From Synechocystis sp. PCC 7509 (lineage in GTDB: Bacteria; Cyanobacteriota; Cyanobacteriia; Cyanobacteriales; Chroococcidiopsidaceae): a DNA stretch of 64,000 bases. This document shows positions 30,107 to 37,775 of this stretch, one piece after another (position 1 is the first letter of the stretch; every line of letters begins with the position of its first letter). The DNA lies in NCBI RefSeq assembly GCF_000332075.2, contig NZ_ALVU02000001.1, positions 2,802,324-2,866,323 of the forward strand, read 5' to 3'. The notes below the pieces were generated by a model that saw only the letters and a program-made list of their open reading frames with translations, searched no databases and was not told where the DNA came from. A program made the translations under genes and the position numbers.

Positions 30107-30383
30107 TGATTTTGTTTGTATTGACTTTTTCTTATCCTAATAAGACATTTAGAATAATTCCCTAATTAATTTGTATCAAAGACAACACAAAACCCTAATT
30201 GATGCAGAAGTTGAGATTTGTTAATTCGTTTTCTGCATTTTACCGATTTTTAAGAGTCTTCTAATTAGCATCTAATAGATTTTTTAAAATCACAATACAT
30301 AAGTTCTGTCAGCAGTTTTTTATCATACAACTGTAAAATGTGCATTTTTTTGGGCGACTGCACTGGTAATTTATCGAATAAAT

Positions 30384-30516
30384 GACTTTTTGCGCATTCA
30401 TCCCGATAATGTGGTGGCGATGCAGTCATGTTTTCGGGAGCATTCTTTAGACTGTAAAGTTGTGGGAGAAGTGCAATCAGGTCAAAAACTCGTTCTCACT
30501 TCCTCTACAGAATCGA
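30384..30516 (+). pseudogene. 3' remnant of an AIR synthase-like gene, cut by an IS
   Basis: The frame reads FLRIHPDNVVAMQSCF, then a GEVQSGQKLVLTS segment. These resemble the end of the C-terminal domain of AIR synthase-related (SelD/HypE/ThiL-like) proteins, where a bound-nucleotide domain ends in GEV. No upstream part of such a gene is recognisable, and the frame runs directly into the IS end at 30517. The assignment rests on about 40 residues only. Confidence 0.35.
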
Positions 30517-31661
30517 TTAGACATCTCCAAAATCTATCAAACAGTTGCTGGCAAAGAGTTTCATCTAGAAATATAAGTTTAAGCAAATACCGAAAATCGA
30601 CGCTACAATCGAGTCTTGAGATATTTAATGTTAATATCAAGCTAAAAAATAATCGGTTGCCTCCTCAATTATTCTTGTTCCTAACCTCAGAATTAATATT
30701 AGGTAATCTTAATCCTCCAATCCTTAATCTTACAATTCTACAAATGGTGAGAATTATTTGTTTGTATTTGTATATATTTAATCTAAATCTTTCTTTGGCT
30801 ACGCGGAAGATTTGTACTAGACGAATTAAATGTTCCACAAATATTCTTTGATAAGATAGCTTTTTATTCTGGTTTTTTTGTCCAGCCGTTAACTCAAGTC
30901 TGGACTTTTTCTTTTGTGGAGTTCTAATGAACGGCTCTCCAATATAAGCCTTGTCTCCTTTAAACTTTTGCTCTCTGTTAAAATTCTTCTGCTGTTGCCA
31001 TGAACAAATTAATATCACTTTTTGTTCCCGGACTTCCTGGGATAACATCTACTATATCTATTCCCGATGGTAAGACTATAATCGTAGTTTTTAAAGTATG
31101 GTTCTTCTTTTTACCTGAGTAATATTTCTTTTGTTCTTCCTGTTCCGATGGTTTCTCTTTTGGCTGCTCCCAGCTATCTACTATTAATTCATACTCTGCA
31201 AGAAGTTCCGTAACAATCTCTTTATCACCGGAGTTTTTTACCTGCTTTAATATACTTGAAGGTAATATTTCTCTAAGAATTGGAAACCAATAGTTAAATG
31301 TATCATTGGCGCTGGTTTCATTCACTCCAAACTTATACCGAATAGCTGAAAGGTTGTCAGGTGTCTTAGATAAATTAAAGTTAAAATTATTTGCTCTGAC
31401 ACGGAGAGCTTAATCTTTCCTCCTCCTCCTGCTTTTATAACTCTAGGGTTTTCCTGTTCAATTTCTGCTGTCTTTTTGTTATGAAGTTCTTTAGCATTAT
31501 TTAATAGCTGTTGTAGTTGCTCGTACTTGAGACTTACTAATCTTTGTGATTTTTTGGGTTTTTGCTGACTGTACTCTACTATATTACTCATAGTTTCCTG
31601 GCGTTAAAAGCTCATTTAATATCCTTCTATTATAAAATACATATATTTCGGAGATGTCTAA
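30517..31661 (-). mobile_element. IS5-family-like insertion sequence with intact terminal repeats
   Basis: Terminal inverted repeats TTAGACATCTCCAAAA (30517-30532) and TTTCGGAGATGTCTAA (31646-31661) match over 15 of 16 positions. They bracket a transposase on the minus strand that is broken by frameshifts. If the ends are read as GACATCTCC...GGAGATGTC, a TA dinucleotide flanks each side. Length is 1145 bp. The element probably cannot move by itself, but its ends could respond to a related transposase. Confidence 0.8.
30665..31591 (-). pseudogene. Frameshifted DDE transposase (HTH_Tnp_4/DDE_Tnp_4 type)
   Basis: Three overlapping frames make one transposase. The first (31322-31591) is the helix-turn-helix part, ending QLFGISLE. 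The second (30978-31325) contains SANDTFNYWFPILREILPSS, ELIVDSWEQPKEKP and KYYSGKKKNHTLKT. The third (30665-31048) holds FKGDKAYIGEPFIRTPQKKK and RIFVEHLIRLVQIFRVAKER. The first break looks like one lost T in the TTTGGAGTGAATGAA stretch; the second is after SDINLF. Two lesions argue against programmed frameshifting. Confidence 0.82.
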
Positions 31662-32131
31662 ATAGAAAGATAAAAAAACAAAAACAATATTTCAGTGGTA
31701 GAAAGAAAAAGCATACTTTAAAAGCCCAAATAATTATCAATCAAAAAAACAGACAAAATTTTATGTGCTGCTTATGGAAAAGGGAAAGAGCATGATTTTA
31801 AATTATACAAAAAAGCAAAACAAGCATCAAAAAAGAAATTAAATGTTTAGCAGATAAGGGATATCAAGGTATTCAAAAATACCATCTCTTTAGTCAAATA
31901 CCTAAAAAGAAGCCGAGCAAAAGTAAGCTGTCTCCTTTAGATAAAAAAGCTAATAGAGAGCTAGCTATTGAACGAGTATTAATTGAAAACGTATTTACAC
32001 AGTTGAAAAAATTTAGGATTTTACAGGGAAGATATCGGAACAGAAGAAAAAGATTTGAATTGAGATTTAATTTAATAGCTTACCTTTATAATTATGAGCT
32101 TACTCTAGGTTTAAATCCTATTCTAACTTAA
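31662..32131 (+). pseudogene. C-terminal half of a second DDE transposase (IS5-like), frameshifted
   Basis: KIKKQKQYFSGRKKKHTLKA starts the remnant; YGKGKEHDFKLYKKAKQASK is in a different frame. ADKGYQGIQKYHLFSQIPKK and RVLIENVFTQLKKFRILQGR return to the first frame, and the reading ends LNPILT with a stop at 32129-32131. Two frameshifts are therefore needed. The N-terminal half is missing, exactly where the first IS begins, so an insertion or IS-mediated deletion removed it. The element is dead. Confidence 0.75.
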
Positions 32132-32145
32132 CTTTTGCAAGAGGT

Positions 32146-32235
32146 TTACTGTTGTAGTTTTGACCAGCATAATTCAATCGGTGACAAATCTGGTCAATAA
32201 GGAGGCAAAAAGACAACTCTCGTCTCTAATTTGCT
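32146..32235 (-). pseudogene. Short IS630-family transposase fragment
   Basis: The minus strand reads SKLETRVVFLPPY, a stop codon (TGA, where TCA for Ser is expected), then PDLSPIELCWSKLQQ. The motif FLPPYSPDLSPIE-CWSK is the classic C-terminal DDE signature of IS630/Tc1-mariner transposases. Only about 30 codons remain. Confidence 0.75.
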
Positions 32236-32554
32236 GTTTTAAGTCTTCTAGCTCCTTCGGGGCTGGTTCTTTATCTTGAGAATAGGGGATAATAGGATGG
32301 GAGAAAGTAATCGCTCTCGGCTGCCAGTAATGCTCTTTTAGAGTGGATTCCTGAACTTGAGCCGCGTTGGCTGCGATACTTTGACCAATATCTAGCTTTA
32401 CACCGTCAAATAACAAACGTAGAGGTTTGAGACTATCCGTTGAGGATACATCGCCCGACTTTAATATTGCCTTCGCTTGGGTAGTAGCAGTACAATCTGC
32501 TGAAAATGATCCTCGTTTGGTAAGTTGACACCCGCCCACTTTGCCAAAACCCAT
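32174..32554 (-). pseudogene. Unrecognised open frame running into IS630 debris
   Basis: This 126-codon frame has no family I recognise. Its middle (KLDIGQSIAANAAQVQESTL and HYWQPRAITFSHPIIPYSQD) looks protein-like in composition. The last 20 or so codons overlap the IS630 fragment in another frame, so the end is not original. A second open frame starts at an ATG 66 bp upstream (KNSQADADNIALIIVQQAIW) and would require a frameshift to join. It is probably a decayed gene; it could also be spurious. Confidence 0.3.
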
Positions 32555-32748
32555 ATAGCTTGCTGAACAATTATTAAGGCTATATTATCAGCGTCAGCTT
32601 GAGAATTTTTCATTTATGTAAAAAATATTTGTTGATAAAACTCTTTTCTAAAATCAGGGTAGCGCCTCTAAACCAAAAATCTCGTCACTAAAATCTGTCA
32701 ACGCCAACACACACGGTTGTAGATTTAAACCAAATTTAAGTTCCCCTT

Positions 32749-33702
32749 ATGATTTCCATACCTCAAGCTCCTAGCAATCAGCAAATCAAGCTTAAAGCCT
32801 TAGAAATTGGATTCCATAAAGTAGGAATTGCCAAGGTAGAGAATACGGATTTAGAAGTTTCGCACTTGCAAGAATGGCTAAACAAAGGTTATCAGGCAGA
32901 GATGGCGTGGATGAATAACCTCAAACGCCAAGATATTCGCGCCCTTATGCCTGAAGTTAAAAGTATTATTTGTGTAGCGTTAAACTATTACACCCCTCAT
33001 CAACGCCCAAATAGTCCTGAATATGCCAAAATTTCCCGCTATGCTTGGGGACGAGACTATCATAAGGTGATGGATAAAAAGCTCAAAGCTTTAAATAACT
33101 GGCTGCAAACTTATCCCGATGTGCGATCGCGTTATGCTTGTGATACCGCCCCAATTCAAGATAAAGTGTGGGCGAAAAAAGCTGGGATTGGCTGGATTGC
33201 TAAAAATGGCAATGTTATAGCAAGAGAATACGGATCTTGGTTGTTTTTGGGTGAAATTCTCACAAATCTAGACTTAACGCCCGATATCCCTCATACTGAA
33301 CACTGTGGTAGTTGTACTCGTTGCCTTGATGCTTGTCCGACAGGAGCTTTCGCCCAGCCTTTTGTAGTTGATGCCAATCGATGCATTGCTTATCATACGA
33401 TTGAAAACCGCGCAGAAAAGTTACCCGAAGCAATTTCTGCTAATCTTCAAGGTTGGGTTGCTGGTTGCGATATCTGCCAAGATGTTTGTCCTTGGAATCA
33501 GCGTTTTGCTAAAGAAACTGATATAGTCGAGTTTCAACCTTACCCAGAAAATATTGCGCCGAAGTTAACCGATTTAGCAGAAATTTCTAATGATGAATGG
33601 AATAGACGGTTTACAGCTTCCGCATTGCGACGGATTAAACCCCAAATGTTGCGACGAAATGCCAAAGCAAATTTATCAACAGCCACTCAAACAAACGATT
33701 AA
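32749..33702 (+). CDS. queG: Epoxyqueuosine reductase QueG
   Basis: This is a 317-residue cobalamin- and iron-sulfur-dependent enzyme. Conserved RYAWGRDYHKVMDKKLKAL lies near residue 97, and YACDTAPIQDKVWAKKAGIG with the catalytic Asp near 130-150. Two [4Fe-4S] motifs follow: CGSCTRCLDACPTGAF and CDICQDVCPWNQRF. It makes the last step of queuosine synthesis in tRNA. The ATG at 32749 directly follows the IS graveyard, so the promoter region may have been rebuilt. It is slightly short of the longer HEAT-containing QueG form. Confidence 0.94.
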   Translation: MISIPQAPSNQQIKLKALEIGFHKVGIAKVENTDLEVSHLQEWLNKGYQAEMAWMNNLKRQDIRALMPEVKSIICVALNYYTPHQRPNSPEYAKISRYAWGRDYHKVMDKKLKALNNWLQTYPDVRSRYACDTAPIQDKVWAKKAGIGWIAKNGNVIAREYGSWLFLGEILTNLDLTPDIPHTEHCGSCTRCLDACPTGAFAQPFVVDANRCIAYHTIENRAEKLPEAISANLQGWVAGCDICQDVCPWNQRFAKETDIVEFQPYPENIAPKLTDLAEISNDEWNRRFTASALRRIKPQMLRRNAKANLSTATQTND

Positions 33703-33719
33703 CACCTTTTTTAACCACC

Positions 33720-34370
33720 ATGAATCCAAAAGTAATTATTTTTGATTTTGATGGTACTATTGCTGACTCTTTAGAAGTGCTAGTAAACATTAGTAATCGT
33801 TTGGCTGTGCAATTTGGTTATAAACAAACTAGCATTGACGAACTTGCTCAAATTCAAAACTTAACTTCTAGAGAAATTATTAAGCAGTCTGGTATTTCTA
33901 TTTTTAAAGTTCCCTTTTTAGTTAAAAAAGTTAAAGCTGAGTTGAGTTCAGAAGTTAAAAGTTTAAGCTTATTTCCGGGAATGAAAGAAGCTTTAATTGA
34001 ACTACATGGATTAGGCAATAAGCTAGTAATTATTAGTTCTAATTCTAAGCCTAATATTGTGGCATTTTTAGAACACAATAATTTAGCAGAAATATTTTAT
34101 TATATTTATTCTGGCTCTACTATTTTTGGGAAAGACAAGGTAATTAATAGATTCATTAGGCAAGAAAATATTGATGTCGATGATGTGATTTATGTAGGAG
34201 ATGAGACTAGAGATATAGAGTCGGCTAAAAAAAGTAAAGTAATTGCGATCGCCGTTAGTTGGGGTTTTAATACTAAAGAGGTATTGGCAAAACAACAACC
34301 AGATTTTTTAATAGAGCAACCGTCTGAATTAATAGATATTCTGAAAAAGCAAGAAGTTACGGCTGGGTAA
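33720..34370 (+). CDS. HAD-superfamily hydrolase (phosphoglycolate phosphatase-like)
   Basis: The family motifs are in order: VIIFDFDGTIADSLEVLV with nucleophile Asp, VIISSNSKPN with the Ser, the Lys in GKDKVINRF, and VIYVGDETRDIESAKKSKV with the metal acids. A small helical cap lies at residues 20-85. The 216-residue length suits Gph-like phosphatases, which could remove 2-phosphoglycolate made by Rubisco. The substrate is not proven. It follows queG by 17 bp. Confidence 0.88.
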   Translation: MNPKVIIFDFDGTIADSLEVLVNISNRLAVQFGYKQTSIDELAQIQNLTSREIIKQSGISIFKVPFLVKKVKAELSSEVKSLSLFPGMKEALIELHGLGNKLVIISSNSKPNIVAFLEHNNLAEIFYYIYSGSTIFGKDKVINRFIRQENIDVDDVIYVGDETRDIESAKKSKVIAIAVSWGFNTKEVLAKQQPDFLIEQPSELIDILKKQEVTAG

Positions 34371-34409
34371 TAATTGCGCTTAGTTTTTACGATCCATAGC
34401 GCAATTATT
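34369..34409. terminator. Bidirectional terminator between convergent genes
   Basis: AATAATTGCGCT (34369-34380) and AGCGCAATTATT (34398-34409) form a perfect 12-bp stem with a 17-nt loop. It overlaps the HAD hydrolase stop codon and precedes the stop of the acidic protein on the other strand, so it can end both. Confidence 0.7.
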
Positions 34410-34419
34410 CACTAAAAGC

Positions 34420-34791
34420 TTACTTACCAGGTTGACCTTTTTCTAAAGCTTTTTGGATCAGATCGTCATCAACATTACCTGCCGCACCAGTGGAAGTGCC
34501 AACATCTTTTGCCATAGCCATGTAATCGCTAGGATCGCCGGTGGACAATGATTCTGTTGTGGTGTCAGAGGGAGTTGTAGTTGCAAATTGATTAGCAGTA
34601 GCTTTATCCGCAGCTTCTGCGCCTTCGTTAGTGCGATCGATATCGCTAACACTGAATTGTTGAGCAGCGGCGTAATCTGCATCAACGTCAACTTTAGGCA
34701 TTTTTTCTTTACCTTCAGTCATACTTTCGGCAGCTAATTGAGCATCTTGAGTTGTAGCTTGGGTAGCATCGGGTTTTATTTCGTTGGTCAT
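34420..34791 (-). CDS. Small acidic, Thr/Ala-rich hypothetical protein
   Basis: The 123-residue protein has no recognised domain and no membrane segment. It is rich in Asp, Glu, Thr and Ala (DATQATTQDAQLAAESMTEG, NQFATTTPSDTTTESLST). The composition suggests disorder, as in stress-linked hydrophilic proteins, but no LEA repeat is visible. ATG at 34791 is convincing. It is divergent from the helical carotenoid protein gene, with a shared 204-bp promoter region that includes AT-rich TATA-like stretches. Co-regulation is inferred only. Confidence 0.7.
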   Translation of the reverse strand: MTNEIKPDATQATTQDAQLAAESMTEGKEKMPKVDVDADYAAAQQFSVSDIDRTNEGAEAADKATANQFATTTPSDTTTESLSTGDPSDYMAMAKDVGTSTGAAGNVDDDLIQKALEKGQPGK

Positions 34792-34995
34792 AGTAACAAC
34801 TCCGAGAATGATTTTTGTGAGTGAAATTATCTTACAAAGCGATCGCCTCTGCCCATAACCCTACTAAGATAGATTTTTTGATGCTGGATAAAGTAATCGC
34901 CTAACTAATAAAATCTCTCTCTTGGAGGGGGAATTAAAGCATTAATCTCTGCTAATTCTAAGCTTAAGTAATTGAATGTAAAGTAGGAATAAATT

Positions 34996-35526
34996 ATGGC
35001 TTCAAGTCATGCAGCAAATCAGCCTCAAGCACTTACGGGCGAAACTCAAGACGCGGTTAAAGCCTTTGAAAGCTTGGATACCGATCCTAAACTAGCTGTG
35101 TTTTATTATATTTATGAAAAGATGGGAGATTCAATTACTCCGGCTGCTCCGGCGGCAACAGAGCCAGAATTAGCGCCTAGATTGTTGGGTGATTATTACA
35201 ATTTATCAAAAGATGAGCAATTGGCAATTATGCGGCAAATTGTCAATAGTGAAGACACAGAATATTCGCGGGCTTATGGAGCTTTGAAAGAGAATAATCA
35301 ATTAATGGTTTGGTATGCTTGGGCGCAAGCGATGGGGGATTCCGTAGTAGGGATGCCCCAAAATCATGAGAAAACCCAAACTCTTAGTGGCGTATTGTCG
35401 CAGATAGAAGCATTGAACTTTGACGATCAAATTTCGGTCTTGCGAACCGTTGCCGGAAACATGGGTTGTAGCGATGTGCAGCCAATTGAAACTCAGGCGC
35501 AGACAGGGAAAACTTCGAGTTTTTAG
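34996..35526 (+). CDS. Helical carotenoid protein (OCP N-terminal domain homologue)
   Basis: The 176 residues are all-helical and match the N-terminal carotenoid-binding domain of the orange carotenoid protein without its C-terminal sensor. Motifs in order: AVKAFESLDTDPKLAVFYYI, EKMGDSITPAAP, YNLSKDEQLAIMRQIVN, NNQLMVWYAWAQAMGDSVV and LNFDDQISVLRTVAGNMG. The conserved Trp/Tyr residues suggest a bound carotenoid. HCPs quench singlet oxygen and in some cases phycobilisome energy. The paralogue class is not assigned. No OCP C-terminal homologue or FRP gene is adjacent. Confidence 0.9.
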   Translation: MASSHAANQPQALTGETQDAVKAFESLDTDPKLAVFYYIYEKMGDSITPAAPAATEPELAPRLLGDYYNLSKDEQLAIMRQIVNSEDTEYSRAYGALKENNQLMVWYAWAQAMGDSVVGMPQNHEKTQTLSGVLSQIEALNFDDQISVLRTVAGNMGCSDVQPIETQAQTGKTSSF

Positions 35527-35593
35527 GGAATTAGAAATTGGGAATTGGTCAATTGGAAATTGAAATTATTACCAGTTACCAATAACCCATTTA

Positions 35594-36355
35594 CTAGGAA
35601 GCCGCAACTTGGGCAATATCTGCGGGGGTAAGGTGGGAGTGGACAACTTGTCCATCGCGAAACCAAACTATGCGCCGAGTTTGACGTGCTACATCGGATT
35701 CGTGAGTAACCATAACAATAGTGATTCCGGTAGCATTGAGTTCAGTGAAAATGTCCATTACTTCAGTAGTAGTGCGGGAATCGAGAGCGCCTGTAGGTTC
35801 ATCAGCAAGGAGGAGGACAGGACGATTAACGATCGCTCTTGCGATAGCAACACGTTGTTGTTGACCGCCAGACAATTGATTGGGGCGATTATTGAGGCGA
35901 TTATCTAAGCCCACACGTTGGAGAGCAACAGTTGCGCGATCGCGTCTTTCTTTACCATTAATGCCTGCATAAACCATAGGTAGCATGACATTTTCTAGGG
36001 CGCTAAGTTGGGATAAAAGGTGAAATTGTTGGAAAACGAAGCCAATTTTAAGATTGCGAATACTTGCCAAATCGCCGTCATCTAAAGCAGCGACATCGAC
36101 AGTATCGAGGTAGTAATGACCGCTTGTCGGGCGATCGAGACAGCCAATCACATTCATAGCTGTAGACTTTCCCGAACCCGAAGCGCCCATAATCGCGCAA
36201 TATTCGCCAGCTTCCACAACCAAATTGACATCCGCCAGCGCTCTTACTTCCGTTTCGCCAGCACCATAAATTTTAGAAATATTTTCGAGGCGAATAATCG
36301 TCGTCGAGGCAGAAGTAATTGGTGGTATTTGAGCTATAAATTTGTTGTCTAACAT
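35594..36355 (-). CDS. ABC exporter ATP-binding protein (DevA/MacB-type)
   Basis: Walker A is GASGSGKSTAMNVIGCLDRP, the ABC signature is LSGGQQQRVAIARA, and Walker B with the catalytic Glu is LLLADEPTGALD. The H-loop is VTHE. The sequence is of the LolD/MacB/DevA class that pairs with an FtsX-type permease. It is the last of three genes (fusion protein, permease, ATPase) on the minus strand. A 202-bp gap holding a GC-rich repeat separates it from the permease, which is unusual for such an operon. Confidence 0.92.
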   Translation of the reverse strand: MLDNKFIAQIPPITSASTTIIRLENISKIYGAGETEVRALADVNLVVEAGEYCAIMGASGSGKSTAMNVIGCLDRPTSGHYYLDTVDVAALDDGDLASIRNLKIGFVFQQFHLLSQLSALENVMLPMVYAGINGKERRDRATVALQRVGLDNRLNNRPNQLSGGQQQRVAIARAIVNRPVLLLADEPTGALDSRTTTEVMDIFTELNATGITIVMVTHESDVARQTRRIVWFRDGQVVHSHLTPADIAQVAAS

Positions 36356-36401
36356 TAGTTTAAATAATTTTATTTACGACGGATTTTACTGATTCCCAAT
36401 A

Positions 36402-36540
36402 GCCCTCACCTGAATACTGCTAGGACGCACAGGACTTGCCTCCTCACAGATATGACATTGTTTGCAGGGGGTTTGGGGGAGGCAACTCGTCCCCCAATGG
36501 GGGGTTTGGGGGGCAGACCCCCCAAGTCTTGGTTTTTCTT
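36402..36540. repeat. Composite repeat: 68-bp-type unit plus GC-rich double hairpin
   Basis: The first part (36402-36460) resembles the 51337-51542 tandem units: CCCTCACCT...ACTGCTAGGACGCACAG, then ACAGATATGACATTG. The second part (36464-36540) holds two hairpins, TTTGGGGGAGG...CCCCCAA and TTTGGGGGGCAGACCCCCCAA, ending TTGGTTTTTCTT. It lies between the ABC permease and ATPase genes. Confidence 0.9.
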
Positions 36541-36557
36541 AGCAAAAGATATCAACT

Positions 36558-37775
36558 TCAAGCACTACGCAAAGCCACAATCGGGTCAAGTTGAGCCGCA
36601 CGTCGAGCGGGAATAACGCCAAAAAATAAGCCAATCCCACCAGAAACCCCCACAGCTAAAGAAATTGCTACTGGAGAAATCCCCGCTTGCAAAGGAGTTA
36701 GCGCCCCAACCAACAAAATACCGCCAACACCCAAGCCCGTACCAAGTAAGCCCCCGGCGGCGGAGAGAATCACAGCTTCAATCATAAACTGCACCAAAAT
36801 ATCTTGTTGAGTAGCACCAATAGCTTTACGCAGTCCAATTTCTTGAGTGCGTTCAGTCACCGAAACTAGCATAATATTCATAATGCCGATACCACCGACA
36901 AACAGAGAAATAGAAGCGATCGCACCGAGCATAATAGTTAAAGCGCCAGTAACTTTACCCACCGTTTCTAGAGCATCTTTTTGGGAACGAATTGTAAAAT
37001 CATCTTCCCCATTTAGCTTGTGGCGCAGCCTTAGTAAATTGCGTAGTTGAAACTCCGCCGCTTCCACGCTTTCGGTATTTTTGGCAGAAGCCACCAGATA
37101 AGTTAAGGGAATACCGTAGGGAGAAGTGCGCCCCACAATGCGATTTGCCATCGTGGTAATGGGGACAAAAGCTGCATCATCGTAATCTGTGCCAAAGCCC
37201 GATCCTTTAGACTCTAATACACCCACTATTTGATAGGTAGCATTTTTGAGGCGTATTTGCTGACCAATGGGGGAAGAAGTAGCAAATAGTCTAGCGGCTA
37301 AGTCTGAACCTAACACAGCTACTTGATTGCTGCGGTTGATGTCTATTTGGGTAAGAAATCGCCCTAACCGAGTTTCAAAATCGCGCACGGTGAGAAAGCT
37401 GGGGGTAGTGCCAATTACATTAACATCAGTGTTTTTGTTTCGGTAGGTAACTATAGCTCTACTATTGACTTCGGGGGCGACTCCTACCACTGTTGGGACT
37501 TGATCGGCGATCGCTTCTGCGTCAGCTAGTACCAAAGTTTTCGGCAAATCGAAAGTAATGCGCTGAGTTTCACGATTTCCAGGAATCACAAATAAAACAT
37601 TTGGACCCAACGATTCTAATTCCCCAGCAATGTACTTTTGCGCCCCTTCACCAATGCCAATCATGGCAATTACTGAAGCGTTACCGATAATAATGCCTAG
37701 CATTGTTAGACTACTACGCAATTTGTTGGCGAGGAGAGTAGTCACCGCCATTTTGACGCTTTCTACAGGATTCAT
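36558..37775 (-). CDS. ABC exporter permease (MacB/DevC-like, FtsX family)
   Basis: The 405 residues have one N-terminal membrane helix (LRSSLTMLGIIIGNASVIAM), a large periplasmic domain of about 220 residues and three C-terminal helices. The conserved LVSVTERTQEIGLRKAIGAT loop that couples to the ATPase is near residue 305. The stop of the upstream fusion protein is directly adjacent (37776). DevC and MacB export lipids or peptides; the cargo here cannot be inferred. Confidence 0.9.
   Translation of the reverse strand: MNPVESVKMAVTTLLANKLRSSLTMLGIIIGNASVIAMIGIGEGAQKYIAGELESLGPNVLFVIPGNRETQRITFDLPKTLVLADAEAIADQVPTVVGVAPEVNSRAIVTYRNKNTDVNVIGTTPSFLTVRDFETRLGRFLTQIDINRSNQVAVLGSDLAARLFATSSPIGQQIRLKNATYQIVGVLESKGSGFGTDYDDAAFVPITTMANRIVGRTSPYGIPLTYLVASAKNTESVEAAEFQLRNLLRLRHKLNGEDDFTIRSQKDALETVGKVTGALTIMLGAIASISLFVGGIGIMNIMLVSVTERTQEIGLRKAIGATQQDILVQFMIEAVILSAAGGLLGTGLGVGGILLVGALTPLQAGISPVAISLAVGVSGGIGLFFGVIPARRAAQLDPIVALRSA

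Noticed and set aside
30978-31591. Programmed frameshift in the IS transposase
   Set aside because: No slippery heptamer is seen, one base seems lost, and a second frameshift follows further on.
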